This document shows positions 1-7,792 of a stretch of 25,277 nucleotides of DNA, piece after piece (the stretch's first letter is position 1; each line of letters starts with the position of its first letter). Position numbers and translations under genes: made by a program. Origin of the DNA: a virus. Location of the stretch: positions 1-25,277 of IMG/VR virus record IMGVR_UViG_3300043569_000219. The stretch is one strand, 5' to 3'. A model generated the notes under the pieces. That model saw only the letters and a list, made by a program, of their open reading frames with translations, was not told the origin of the DNA and did no database searches.

Positions 1-198
1 TTAGGTTGGGGTTGTGGGGATGGTTGTGAGGCGTGACCAGTCTAGGGGTGTTTTGGCTTCGGATGTTAGTTTTTTGTATTCTGTGCATTCTTTGTAGGCG
101 TCTTTGGCGATGTTTGAGCATACGTTGGTGTATTGGTCGTAGTTAACCTTGCTCTTACATATACTCAGGAAAGGACACAACATACACATAACCACCAT
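1..198 (-). CDS. Small Cys-rich protein, unknown function
   Basis: A 65-residue ORF ends exactly at the left edge with a TAA stop, so it is complete. The N-terminus reads MVVMCMLCPFLSIC and further Cys occur at about 27 and 38, giving a C-x5-C...C...C spacing. This looks like a small metal-binding or disulphide-bonded domain rather than a signal peptide. An in-frame second ATG at 189 is preceded by GGTGGT, but the spacing is too short for a firm choice. It diverges from the PadR gene at 334 and shares a 135-bp promoter region with it. The C-terminus is Thr/Pro-rich. I do not recognise a family. The ORF could be spurious, but its Cys pattern resembles the small protein at the right end of the window (25062-25277), which argues that it is real. 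Confidence 0.4.
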   Translation of the reverse strand: MVVMCMLCPFLSICKSKVNYDQYTNVCSNIAKDAYKECTEYKKLTSEAKTPLDWSRLTTIPTTPT

Positions 199-280
199 AA
201 CATAAGAAAGAAAAGAATAAAAAACTTACCCCAAACCAACACATGCAGAGGAAAGTTCATAAGCTTAAGTCTTGCGATTT

Positions 281-298
281 GCGAAAGGTTTATTAATA
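281..298 (+). promoter_or_regulatory. BRE/TATA promoter of the PadR gene
   Basis: GCGAAAGG followed by TTTATTAATA is a good archaeal BRE plus TATA box. Transcription would start about 25 nt downstream, near 318. That leaves a short leader holding the ribosome binding site GGTGGTGA (325-332) just before the ATG at 334. TTGCGA occurs twice in tandem just upstream (272-284) and could be part of an operator. Confidence 0.5.
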
Positions 299-333
299 TC
301 GTGTTTATTACTATATAAGGTAGCGGTGGTGAC

Positions 334-651
334 ATGAAAAAGTTCAGAGAATCTGTGGTTAAGGCTTTATTGCCTCACATAGTGCTTCAAGAGGCAAGTA
401 AACAGCCTATACATGGGTATGGATTGATAAGTCTGCTCCGTAGAAGGTACGGTGTTTATTTTGGCGCCAGCACAGTTTATCCAGTTTTATGTGAGTTGGA
501 GAGGCAAGGGTTGATTCAGAGCAGATGGGAGTTTAACGGTGAGAAGCCACGTAAAGTCTATATGCTTACAATGCGGGGATTGCAAAGTTTGCAACAGACA
601 TCATATGTGTTAGCCCATGTCAACAGGCTTATAGAAGTTAAAGTTAACTGA
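334..651 (+). CDS. PadR-family winged-helix transcriptional regulator
   Basis: The 105-residue protein has the PadR signature: HGYGLISLL at about 27-35, then the recognition region with STVYPVLCELERQGLI, a wing (SRWEFNGEKPRKVYMLT) and the closing RGLQSL. These are winged-helix DNA-binding proteins that usually repress their own and neighbouring genes. The usual long C-terminal dimerisation helix is short here, as in PadR-s1 type proteins. The ATG is preceded by GGTGGTGA at good spacing. It heads a two-gene plus-strand unit with the 45-residue ORF four bases downstream, pointing towards the end of the minus-strand structural operon. In an archaeal virus it would probably control gene timing. 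The target is unknown. I did not see a dyad of the ATGT-N8-ACAT type that some PadR proteins bind. Confidence 0.85.
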   Translation: MKKFRESVVKALLPHIVLQEASKQPIHGYGLISLLRRRYGVYFGASTVYPVLCELERQGLIQSRWEFNGEKPRKVYMLTMRGLQSLQQTSYVLAHVNRLIEVKVN

Positions 652-655
652 CACC

Positions 656-793
656 GTGAAAGTGAAGGGGGAATGGTGTTCGGCTTTGTTGAAGTGTTTG
701 GCGTGCGGATGTGTCGTTGAGTTGGCAGGGGGAAACGTCTATTTTGTTGAGGTTAACTCTGCCTGCAAAAGGCATAGGCTGAACCGTACTTAA
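656..793 (+). CDS. 45-residue Cys-rich small protein
   Basis: A GTG codon four bases after the PadR stop opens a 45-codon frame ending in TAA at 791-793. The protein reads MKVKGEWCSALLKCLACGCV, then LAGGNVYFVEVNSACKRHRL. Four Cys cluster at 8, 14, 17 and 19 (including CLAC) with a fifth at about 38, so a zinc-ribbon-like or similar metal knuckle is plausible. Close spacing to the regulator suggests co-transcription. No clear Shine-Dalgarno site precedes the GTG, so expression would depend on coupling. A T-rich stretch follows directly. The function is unknown. The main doubt is the short length. Confidence 0.45.
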   Translation: MKVKGEWCSALLKCLACGCVVELAGGNVYFVEVNSACKRHRLNRT

Positions 794-797
794 AACC

Positions 798-806
798 TTG
801 TTTTTT
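798..806 (+). terminator. T-run terminator after the PadR unit
   Basis: TTGTTTTTTAA begins five bases after the stop of the 45-residue gene, where plus-strand transcription must end before the convergent structural operon. Archaeal intrinsic terminators are typically such U-runs without a strong hairpin. Confidence 0.4.
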
Positions 807-847
807 AATGGTTTGGCGAGGTATGGTGGATTTTTCCTGTTAAGATT

Positions 848-1006
848 TCAGAGTTTCGCTATGAACCATGTTATTATATAGTGGAATGTTGTTTTAGAGA
901 TGTCTATCAGTTCTTTGATGGCGTCTAGTTTGTTGTTTTGGTCTTCTGGAAGCACGGTTTCTCTTGGCTTTGCGGTTCTTAAGGGTACTGTGAAGATTTC
1001 ACTCAT
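848..1006 (-). CDS. 52-residue protein at the end of the structural operon
   Basis: The ATG (1006-1004) shares a base with the TAA stop of the upstream gene (TAATG), a strong sign of translational coupling. The frame runs 52 codons to TGA at 848. The N-terminus is MSEIFTVPLRTAKPRET. The middle (KLDAIKELIDISKTT) is helical, and the C-terminus (FHYIITWFIAKL) is hydrophobic and amphipathic, perhaps a membrane- or partner-anchoring helix. It is the last gene of the long minus-strand run and converges on the PadR unit. It matches no family I know. It could be a small virion or membrane-associated component. Confidence 0.65.
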   Translation of the reverse strand: MSEIFTVPLRTAKPRETVLPEDQNNKLDAIKELIDISKTTFHYIITWFIAKL

Positions 1007-1725
1007 TAGATTACTGACCTTTGCGAGGTTTGATATCCTACTGCGTAGTCTTTTCTGAAGAATATGTTGTATGGCGCCATTATTCCAGCCAGAACTATGG
1101 TTACTTCGAGTAGGCTTTTAGGCGGCATTGTTACTGGCGGTGTTATCACGTCTCTTGCTATTAGAAATCGTGTCCAAGTGTAGTATTCTCGTGCTATCAG
1201 CCCCACTTCTTTTACGTATTGCGGTTGGTCTGCCTCGTTTATGATGAGGCGTTGTATGGTGAATTTAACATATGTGCCGTCAAATGTTGGCTCTGTTACT
1301 TTTGTGCCTAGGTAGTTCATGTAGCCTATTGCTCTTCCATGTGGGTATGGGTTTTCAAGCTTCCAAAAGTTTATTGTTGTAGGTGAGTCTCCGTAGCCTA
1401 CCATTATGCCCCAGTCTGTAGGCTCGTTTCGGAGTTGAAGGATGTCTCCTGCCTCTGCATCCACCCTCCAGCCTAAAGGTATGCCGTATCGCCCTTCTGG
1501 AAGCGGAAAAGTTAGGGATTTATATGTTCCTGACGTGTCTTGGATTTGGCTTGGGGATGGTGGCGGAAACTTTGTGTCCATTCCTTTGAAAAGTGTTTCA
1601 AGCATTACAATGAAGTTTCTTAGAAGCGAGTCGAAGGGTTTAGCTCCTCTCAGCAGTTCTTTTCCGTCTTGAGTTTTCAAGGCGTATGCTATGTAGCCTG
1701 TTATTATGCTTTTATGAGTCAACAT
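1006..1725 (-). CDS. Fibre/adhesin-like structural protein, paralogue 1
   Basis: This 239-residue protein has an N-terminal helix (FDSLLRNFIVMLETLFKG, about 31-48), a Pro-rich link (PPPSPSQ), a segment WGIMVGYGDSPTTI, and a beta-rich C-terminal part with KEVGLIAREYY...RFLIARDVI.PPVTMPPKSLLEVTIVL. The last pattern (vkEiGl ... LiaRDvi..p..v..g..l.vt..i) is common in distal tail-fibre or baseplate-type proteins of viruses. The same order of elements appears in the next gene upstream (1742-2437), so the two are tandem paralogues. GGTGA sits at good distance before the ATG. It is probably a virion-terminal fibre or receptor-binding component. The exact role is inference. Confidence 0.6.
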   Translation of the reverse strand: MLTHKSIITGYIAYALKTQDGKELLRGAKPFDSLLRNFIVMLETLFKGMDTKFPPPSPSQIQDTSGTYKSLTFPLPEGRYGIPLGWRVDAEAGDILQLRNEPTDWGIMVGYGDSPTTINFWKLENPYPHGRAIGYMNYLGTKVTEPTFDGTYVKFTIQRLIINEADQPQYVKEVGLIAREYYTWTRFLIARDVITPPVTMPPKSLLEVTIVLAGIMAPYNIFFRKDYAVGYQTSQRSVI

Positions 1726-1741
1726 TTCAGGTTCACCTCTT

Positions 1742-2437
1742 TTATAAGGCTACTTCAATGGTGTATTGTGTGTCTAGGGTGTAGTCGTTTGGAACTTCTA
1801 GTGGTGGGATTAGGTCTCTTATTATCAGCTTGTTTGAGCTTGGGCTTACGTTCCAGACTGCGACTCCTATTTCTTTAACGGTTATGCTTTCTCCGCTGTG
1901 GTTTATGAAGCTTCTTTTGAGGTAAATGTGGGCTTCATTGCCTACTGTTTCTGTTTCTGTTACTTCGCTGAAGAGGTATATCATCTGTCCAGTTTCCATG
2001 CCGTTTTGGATTTGGGCTTCAAGCCATGTGTCGTATGCTGTTACTTCTTTCGTCCCTGTCCCTATGATTATGCCGTGTGTAGCGTCTTCTTTAGGCGACC
2101 ATGCTTGAATTCCTGCTAGCTCACGGTAATAGCTGGTGACTTTATATTCGACTGTGTACTGTACTTCCTGCCTTATTCTGGCGCATCTAAAGCCTTCGTA
2201 TGATTTGGCTTGAAGTACTGCGTACAGCATTTTCATGAAGTTAAGTACGAAACTGTTTGCTGGCGTTTCAACTTCTTTTACGACTTTTTCTTGTTGGTTT
2301 TTGAGTTTAAGGTTTATTTTTAGTGTTAAGCCTTTGAGTTCAGTTTGGCATTTTTGTATTGGCTGTCCAAGGGTTGCAGATGCTCCTGCTCCTATGCCTG
2401 ATTCTGAATGCATCTGTATTGGCTGGTCTTCAGGCAT
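1742..2437 (-). CDS. Fibre/adhesin-like structural protein, paralogue 2
   Basis: About 231 residues. I place the start at the ATG at 2437, preceded by GGCGAG; a GTG immediately upstream (2440) is in frame. Elements in order: a Lys/Gln-rich linker (LKLKNQQEK), a helix NSFVLNFMKMLYAVLQ, a segment HGIIIGTGTKEVTAYDTWLE, and the beta-rich end SITVKEIGVAVWNV...LIIRDLIPPLEVPNDYTL. Each has a counterpart in the same order in the 239-residue neighbour, showing duplication and divergence. The VKEIG...LIIRD signature is typical of virus fibre or baseplate-tip domains. It sits in the structural operon 10 bases after the preceding gene. It is likely a virion surface protein. Confidence 0.6.
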   Translation of the reverse strand: MPEDQPIQMHSESGIGAGASATLGQPIQKCQTELKGLTLKINLKLKNQQEKVVKEVETPANSFVLNFMKMLYAVLQAKSYEGFRCARIRQEVQYTVEYKVTSYYRELAGIQAWSPKEDATHGIIIGTGTKEVTAYDTWLEAQIQNGMETGQMIYLFSEVTETETVGNEAHIYLKRSFINHSGESITVKEIGVAVWNVSPSSNKLIIRDLIPPLEVPNDYTLDTQYTIEVAL

Positions 2438-2449
2438 CACTTGCTCGCC

Positions 2450-2998
2450 TTAGCCTATTATCAGTTCTACAGTCAAAATCCATGTTGAGCCTTCGCTTTT
2501 TGTGCCTAGGGATTCTACTTTGCGGTTAAGGTTTATGGCGGCGTCGCTGTTTCCGTTGGCAACTGTCCATTCATTCCAAGCAAAGTTTGCTTCTGTTCCG
2601 CCGAATGTTGCTCTAAATGTTGCTTTGCGGTCTGAGCCGTATGTTGGGTAGCCTGTGTCCATGCCCTTGTAGTACTTGTTTGTTCCTTGAAGCCCAGTTT
2701 GGGTGTAGGATTCTGGGGTTGTTCCGTCTCCAACTCCCAAGTATGCGTTAGCGCTGTTGAATGGTGTGAAGCTTCCGCCGCACATTGCTGTCCAAATGTA
2801 GTTTATGCCTTCAGCGAGGAAGAGGTTGCCTTTAACCTCTTTTATTTCAAGTAGGCGGTCTTTGAATTTCCTTAAAATTTCCTCGATGGATTTTCCAAGC
2901 CTGCTTGCCCAGTATATTTCGCCTGTTGGGTCTAGGAATTTGTACACTTTTGTTATAGCGGTTCCTTTTCCATGTTCAAGTTTCATGTTTTGTTGCAT
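2450..2998 (-). CDS. Fibre-like structural protein with LGVGDGTT motif
   Basis: This 182-residue protein has a helical N-terminus (KSIEEILRKFKDRLLEI, about 36-52), then NLFLAEGINYIWTAMCGG, then NAYLGVGDGTTPESYTQTGLQG, and a beta-rich C-terminus with FRATFGGTEANFAWNEWTV and a final WILTVELIIG. The motif 'NaylGvGdgttp...T.LqG' followed by 'a.f....aNf.WnEw.v' recurs in virion fibre proteins of phages and archaeal viruses. The layout parallels the two genes downstream (helix, G-x-G segment, ExG/NEW strand, final strand), so all three may be related. A Shine-Dalgarno site (GGTGAG) precedes the ATG. It lies directly after the giant DUF2341 gene, as expected for a fibre tip or accessory protein. Confidence 0.6.
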   Translation of the reverse strand: MQQNMKLEHGKGTAITKVYKFLDPTGEIYWASRLGKSIEEILRKFKDRLLEIKEVKGNLFLAEGINYIWTAMCGGSFTPFNSANAYLGVGDGTTPESYTQTGLQGTNKYYKGMDTGYPTYGSDRKATFRATFGGTEANFAWNEWTVANGNSDAAINLNRKVESLGTKSEGSTWILTVELIIG

Positions 2999-3040
2999 GT
3001 TTTATCTCTCACCTTCCTAATGTTGTATTGTGCTGTTTGT

Positions 3041-3053
3041 AAATAAAAATTTT
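3041..3053 (-). terminator. AT-rich junction, possible terminator or weak promoter
   Basis: On the minus strand ATTTTTATTT follows the DUF2341 gene stop by about 8 bases. It could end part of that transcript, or serve as a TATA-like element for the 182-residue gene that starts at 2998. Confidence 0.25.
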
Positions 3054-3060
3054 GGCGTGG

Positions 3061-6000
3061 CTAAGGGTTTAAGCCTATTTTATGGCGTACAAGCTTTATG
3101 AATTCTCTTATTTTGTTGATGCATTCTACGGTTAGGTTGTGGTCTCTGGCGGTTACTATGTCGAATATTAGTACTTTGCGGAGTTTTGAGGTTGCTGTCC
3201 GCATTTCCTCTATTTTGCTGGTTAGGTCAACGTCTCCTTTGAACAGGTCGTTTACAAGGGTTTCTGCGAATTTGAGGAATATTTGACATGCTTCCACTAT
3301 GGTGTTGTGGTCTGTGTGCAGTATGTAGTCGCCTATGTTTACGTATCTGAATTTTAAGGCTAGGTCTTGCAGTTGTTTTAGGTATTTGTAGGCTGTTGTT
3401 ATGTATGCTGGAAGCGAGAATATTCCGCATAATATTTCGTAGATTACTTCGTAAATGAAGGTTCTGTACTCTTTCATCCAGCCTAAGCCATGCAGTATTG
3501 GCAGGGTTAGCAGGGTGCTTTGGAAGGCTGGTCTAGGCGGCTTGTACGCTAAAGCCAATATTAAGTTTGGAGTGAGAGTTACTGGCGTTATTAGGGCTTG
3601 TTTGGTTCTGTGTTCTCCGCCTGAAAGCAGGATTTGTGTTATTGTTTGGCGTATGATGTTGGTTATGGGGCTTGATGAGGCTGTGTAGCTGTAGTATATG
3701 GGTTGCGTGATTGTTTTCCTCAAGTATTGTTCTGGGACGTGTGAGGCAAGCATCGGCAAAAGAATGGTGACCTTATCCATTGCCTCTATGGTTTTGAAGG
3801 TTTGCTCTGGACTTAGTTTTACCTCTGTAACTGTGTATAGTTTTCCAGCTTGACTTAGGATTAGTGGAGCGGTGTAGGTTTGGCGTTTGGCATGGTCGAA
3901 TGCGTAGGTTACGATTTCCGTTAGGCTTGCATATTTGCCTGTGTCAGGTCTGGTTTGCTGGGTGTGGAATGCTTGTAGCAGGTTTTGGGTTAATGTTTGT
4001 TTGTAGAGGCTTGCCTTTGCTGTGAGAAGCTTCTCTAGGTTAATGTTCTGTGTGAGTGTTTCGGCGAAGGCTGTTCCGCTTCTTGTTAATGTTTGAATGT
4101 TGGCTGACGGCATGTTTGAGAAGGTTTTCTTGATGAAGAGGGATTGCTGGATGTTGGCTGACCGTGTGGCTTCTAAGGTTAGCTGGATTAGTCTGGCGAA
4201 GGCTGTTATGCCTCTTGTCTGCATTGTCTTGGTTATTTGTATTTGTTGGGGTAGGGTGCGGGTTGGCTGGATACTGCTGAAGTCTCTTAATGCTGTTGCA
4301 AGTTGAGCGGCTGGTTTCTGGGTTAGAAGTTTAGCTTCTGCTCCGAGATGTGTAGATGATGTGATTGTTGCGTTTATTATTTGAGGTAGTGGCGGAAGGT
4401 AAAGCTGTACTTTTGAGGTTTCCGTGCCTATGGATTGGTCTAACGTTTCCAATGTTCTGTGGATGACTTTTTCAAGGGCTAGTGCAAGGTCTGTCGTTTT
4501 TATAGGTATCGGTGAAAGCCTGTTTTCCATGCCTACGGATTGGTCTAACGTTGTTAATGCTCTGTGGATGATTTTTTCAAGGGCTAGTGCTTGGTCTGCT
4601 CTCTTCAACCCTATAAATGCTTGTTCTATGGTTGATGCTGTGTCAAGCTGTTTCATCAGCTTTTTAACCATTTTTTCTGTGCCTACGGCTTGGTCTATGC
4701 GTTTGCCTTCCCACCAGTAGAACCATGCCCGTTCAAGCCCAGAGGCAACGTCAGACCTGAACAGGGGTGATGGTGAGATGCGTTGTTCTGCTCCAAAGGC
4801 TTGGTCTCTGAATGTTCGGTTTACATATGTAATCATTTCTGTTGCCGTGGCTGTGTCTTTCAGGAGTCTGCCGAACTTGGTTACTTCTGAGCCTACGGCT
4901 TGGTCTATTATGGGCTTCATGTTTTTAACTGCTGTTTGGTCTGTGCCTATGGCTTGGTCTGTTCTTAATCCTTCCCACCAGTAGAACCATGAGCGTTCAG
5001 TTGCGTATGCTATGTCTGATGCGGATAGTGGGATTGGGGATAGGCGCACTTCTGAGCCTACAGCCAAGTCTTTAAGGATTTTTTCTAGTGTTAGTATTTC
5101 TTGGGCTAGGGCTGTGTCAAATCTGTTTAGCCCTATTACGGCTTGTTCAAGGGTTGAGGCTAAGTCTTTCAGGTATCTCATGTCTTTTCGGCTTGTTTGG
5201 TCTATGCCTACAGCAGAGTCTAATTTGAAGCGGAACTGTGGCGAGAGCCTAACTTCTGAGCCTACAGCTTGGTCTGATTGCATGTTTTCAGCATAGGGTT
5301 TGTAGGCTTGTTCTGCTCCGTAGCCGTAGTCTCTTTTCAGGATTCCAGCGGCTATGTATACTACTTGTTCAATGGTTGTGGCTTGGTCTAATAGAGATAA
5401 CAGTATTCTTGGGGCTAGCTCACTTCCAACAGCAGAATCTAGGGCTGAGAAAAACTTTCCAATTACAAGTTCAACTGTTAAGCCTATATCAGAGGCTGAA
5501 AGAAATAGTGGCGACAATCTAGCTTCCAAGCCAGTTCCAAAGTCAGAGGCAACAACAAATGAGTCGCCACGCCATGCAAGGTCTAACCCTGAACCAGCAT
5601 CAGAAACATACACGTAATAAGCGAATGATTCTTCAGCCCCCCAACTTCCATGTGATGGTTCAGGTGATACGTATTTACGGTATAAACCGTAATCTTCATA
5701 TGTTCCAGTTACTTCCATAACAACGCTTTTGTCAAAATCAAAAGTCAAAAGAACATTACCGTTTGCATCTAGTATTTTAATCCAGTCGACGTCAACCACA
5801 ACAGTTTGACTAGTCCAGCTGTCACGAAGCCTTATCATTAACGTAACGTAGTCTTCAGTGAATGTTGAAAGGTCTAAAACTCCTGATGTATCTGTCCTCC
5901 ATCCAAGCCATCCTGCTGGGGCGCCTAGTGGCCCCGGATAGTGTGTTGCCTCAATGTAAGTGAACAGGTTTTCAATGTCGCCTATGGCAAGCGTTTGCTT

Positions 6001-7659
6001 CCTGTTAAGTTCAGTGTCTAAAACGATGACCCTTCCAAGAACTAGGTCTCGGCTGTCAGCATAAGAGTAGTAAACGTTCCAGCGAACTTGAACCTTCTTG
6101 CCGTTAAGGTAGCTTTTAGGCATTATTATGAAAACGTAGCCTCGACCAAATGAACTTGCTCCACCCGAATAGCTGTCTATGCGTATAACGGATGCTGTCG
6201 GTTTGGAAAACCGTATGTCTGGATGATAAGTTGTGTCAGCTTGATGTTCACGCAACTGCCATAAGTCAATATTTTGAGGGTCATCAGCCCTAGTTGCATT
6301 TGGATTTCCATAGTAAATGTAAATCGTAACCGGGTTTGTGCTTAAATCGTCTGTAATTTGAACCCATATTGTTGCATGGTCGCCGTCCACTTTCTCCTCA
6401 ATCCAGTAGCTGAGAAGCGTAACACCATCCGAACCACAGTTACTCGACCAACAAGCTTTTCCATTTCTCCTTATGTACAGTAAATGATATGGTGGCAACG
6501 TAATGTCATATACAAAGCCCTCATAGTCTATCCATTCTCTATTGTCTTTGAAGCTGTTAACTGCAGGAGTAACATTGTTTTTGCTTATTGAAAGAACGTA
6601 AAGTCCTTTTCGTCTGTATTTTCCAAAAGCAATGGTTCCTCCTCGTCTTTTTTTAATGGTTGTTACATAACCTAATTTTAAAGCTATTTCATGAACATCG
6701 TCAGCTAACTGTTTTGAAGCAGTTCCATAAACCCACGAACTTTTCCGTTTAAAACCATCGCCAAACATAAGAGCCTCAAAAAGAATCTTCAACTGTCGCT
6801 TGCTAAGTTGTTTAAACTCTTTTGGAATAAACTTGTTTTCTGCATGACCGAATTGTTTCAAATATTCATAAAGTTGTTTGCTCCAAATTAGAATTCCATC
6901 AGGCTTTTCTTTTGCATTAAAACCACATCGCCGTGCCCACTCGAGAATAGTTTTTCTTTTTACCTTATTTCGTTGAGCGATGTGAACTTTATACCGACCC
7001 CTATCTATAAATGTTGGACCTTCAGCTATCCAAATGCCAAAGAATCTTAGCCAGTCATCCATCGGAATAGCAGTAATGTTCCTTAAAATAACTGGATTTC
7101 CAAACTTTGATTTTCTAGTTACACTAGGCAAGTAAAAGTTTTTAACTTCCTTCCCGTCCCAATCAGCATCTCGTTTATATTCAACATGTCTTGGTAATTT
7201 GCAAGCTTCTATGAATTCGAAAGGCTTCCCTTTTCTTCCATTCCAAGCTTTCCTAACAAACATACGATGTTCAGGGGTTACTAAAAGGTCAATACATGTT
7301 CCTTTTTGATGAAACATTTTTCCTTTGTAATAAAGTTTCACATAATCTGTTGGATAATGGTAACTTAACTTTCCATTTTCAGGGTTCATTGAAGCTATTT
7401 TAACCTTAAGTTTCTTTTCCACAATATCCTTAAGAAGCAAAAATCCGTTTTCAGTGAGTACTTCTGTGTCAGGAGAGTAACAGAATCGTATGTCGCCGAA
7501 ATCCGTCCTACACCTGCCGTTAAGGTAAACGTCGGGTCCGCTGTCGGTTCCGCTTCCATAGTGAGCTACAATTCTAACTTGATAGTTTGTTCCAGCGCCA
7601 GAGGCTGGGTTAATCACGTGGCTTTTGCGGTAGCCCCAGCCTTCCAGCCATGATGGCAT
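3061..7659 (-). CDS. Giant DUF2341 fibre-like virion protein with intein
   Basis: 1532 residues before splicing, about 1184 after removal of a 348-residue intein (residues 60-407). The host protein begins with a DUF2341 domain (GYRKSHVI...; TDFGDIRF interrupted by the intein; then GSDGVTLLSYWIEEKVDGD and IYIYYGNPNAT), a beta-sandwich fold found on large surface proteins. A second beta-rich, possibly lectin-like region (about 470-660) has DTSGVLDLSTFTEDY and VDVDWIKILDANG. From about 680 to 1085 come tandem short repeats around D-x-A-x-G-x-E. A Gln/Thr-rich helical stalk and a long helical C-terminus (KLRKVLIFDIV...) follow. The architecture suggests a long fibre or spike on the virion terminus. 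It lies between microgene 7663-7767 and the three small fibre-like genes. The start is preceded by TAGAAT. The fibre role is inferred from domain and context. Confidence 0.75.
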   Translation of the reverse strand: MPSWLEGWGYRKSHVINPASGAGTNYQVRIVAHYGSGTDSGPDVYLNGRCRTDFGDIRFCYSPDTEVLTENGFLLLKDIVEKKLKVKIASMNPENGKLSYHYPTDYVKLYYKGKMFHQKGTCIDLLVTPEHRMFVRKAWNGRKGKPFEFIEACKLPRHVEYKRDADWDGKEVKNFYLPSVTRKSKFGNPVILRNITAIPMDDWLRFFGIWIAEGPTFIDRGRYKVHIAQRNKVKRKTILEWARRCGFNAKEKPDGILIWSKQLYEYLKQFGHAENKFIPKEFKQLSKRQLKILFEALMFGDGFKRKSSWVYGTASKQLADDVHEIALKLGYVTTIKKRRGGTIAFGKYRRKGLYVLSISKNNVTPAVNSFKDNREWIDYEGFVYDITLPPYHLLYIRRNGKACWSSNCGSDGVTLLSYWIEEKVDGDHATIWVQITDDLSTNPVTIYIYYGNPNATRADDPQNIDLWQLREHQADTTYHPDIRFSKPTASVIRIDSYSGGASSFGRGYVFIIMPKSYLNGKKVQVRWNVYYSYADSRDLVLGRVIVLDTELNRKQTLAIGDIENLFTYIEATHYPGPLGAPAGWLGWRTDTSGVLDLSTFTEDYVTLMIRLRDSWTSQTVVVDVDWIKILDANGNVLLTFDFDKSVVMEVTGTYEDYGLYRKYVSPEPSHGSWGAEESFAYYVYVSDAGSGLDLAWRGDSFVVASDFGTGLEARLSPLFLSASDIGLTVELVIGKFFSALDSAVGSELAPRILLSLLDQATTIEQVVYIAAGILKRDYGYGAEQAYKPYAENMQSDQAVGSEVRLSPQFRFKLDSAVGIDQTSRKDMRYLKDLASTLEQAVIGLNRFDTALAQEILTLEKILKDLAVGSEVRLSPIPLSASDIAYATERSWFYWWEGLRTDQAIGTDQTAVKNMKPIIDQAVGSEVTKFGRLLKDTATATEMITYVNRTFRDQAFGAEQRISPSPLFRSDVASGLERAWFYWWEGKRIDQAVGTEKMVKKLMKQLDTASTIEQAFIGLKRADQALALEKIIHRALTTLDQSVGMENRLSPIPIKTTDLALALEKVIHRTLETLDQSIGTETSKVQLYLPPLPQIINATITSSTHLGAEAKLLTQKPAAQLATALRDFSSIQPTRTLPQQIQITKTMQTRGITAFARLIQLTLEATRSANIQQSLFIKKTFSNMPSANIQTLTRSGTAFAETLTQNINLEKLLTAKASLYKQTLTQNLLQAFHTQQTRPDTGKYASLTEIVTYAFDHAKRQTYTAPLILSQAGKLYTVTEVKLSPEQTFKTIEAMDKVTILLPMLASHVPEQYLRKTITQPIYYSYTASSSPITNIIRQTITQILLSGGEHRTKQALITPVTLTPNLILALAYKPPRPAFQSTLLTLPILHGLGWMKEYRTFIYEVIYEILCGIFSLPAYITTAYKYLKQLQDLALKFRYVNIGDYILHTDHNTIVEACQIFLKFAETLVNDLFKGDVDLTSKIEEMRTATSKLRKVLIFDIVTARDHNLTVECINKIREFIKLVRHKIGLNP
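4405..5620 (-). repeat. Tandem DxAxGxE repeats in the fibre-like gene
   Basis: More than 20 degenerate units of about 14-18 residues around D-(Q/S/T)-A-x-G-x-E (DQAVGSEV, DSAVGIDQ, DLAVGSEV, DQAIGTDQ, DQAFGAEQ, DQSVGMEN, DQSIGTET). Some copies are nearly identical in DNA, for example the stretch around CCCACCAGTAGAACCATG at about 4710 and again about 264 bp on, and a ~70-bp unit at about 4434 and again about 99 bp on. Recent local duplication is therefore visible. Confidence 0.8.
4821..4832. repeat. Dispersed palindrome TTACATATGTAA
   Basis: Perfect copy inside the DUF2341 gene (codons for T-Y-V), far from any promoter. Confidence 0.7.
6439..7482 (-). other. Intein with LAGLIDADG (DOD) homing endonuclease in DUF2341 protein
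   Basis: 348 codons in frame. Block A starts at Cys 60 (CYSPDTEVLTENG). Block B is CIDLLVTPEHRMFV with the Thr..His pair. The two LAGLIDADG-type helices are WLRFFGIWIAEG and LFEALMFGDGF, supplying the acidic Glu and Asp. Block F is YEGFVYDITLPPYHLLYI, and block G ends CWSSN followed by Cys as the +1 extein residue. Removing it joins DIRF to CGSDGVTLLSYW, restoring the DUF2341 motif. The penultimate residue is Ser rather than the usual His, known in some active inteins but worth noting. The endonuclease acids are present, so it may still be mobile. Confidence 0.9.
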
Positions 7660-7662
7660 ATT

Positions 7663-7767
7663 CTAACCCTTCTCAACAACCAGCTTTCTTCCAGTTGCAT
7701 AGTCTATTTCATTGTCAATGTCTAGACATTCTTCCACAGTAGTTATTGGAAGGTTCCTATCTTTCAT
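7663..7767 (-). CDS. 34-residue microgene between structural genes
   Basis: The ATG at 7767 opens a 34-codon frame ending TAG at 7663-7665, three bases before the ATG of the giant DUF2341 gene. The protein starts MKDRNLPITTVEECLDID and ends DYATGRKLVVEKG. It fills almost exactly the 133-bp gap between two structural genes on the same strand, which supports it. No strong Shine-Dalgarno site is seen. The function is unknown. It could be a small virion or assembly factor, or act only to couple translation. Confidence 0.45.
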   Translation of the reverse strand: MKDRNLPITTVEECLDIDNEIDYATGRKLVVEKG

Positions 7768-7792
7768 CTAGTGAATTCTTAAAGTTGATGTG

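Noticed and set aside
133-318. 61-codon plus-strand frame over the left promoter region
   Set aside because: It runs through the promoter of the PadR gene, has no Shine-Dalgarno site and is low-complexity (Thr/His/Asn).
1267-1276. Possible further palindrome copies at 1268 (AACATATGTG) and 19349 (GACATATGTT)
   Set aside because: They keep the ACATATGT core but lack the flanking T...A pair on both sides, so I did not count them.
4424-5617. Several plus-strand frames of 68-98 codons
   Set aside because: Antisense shadows of the D-x-A-x-G-x-E repeats, rich in repeated PTAWS-like strings that mirror the repeat codons.
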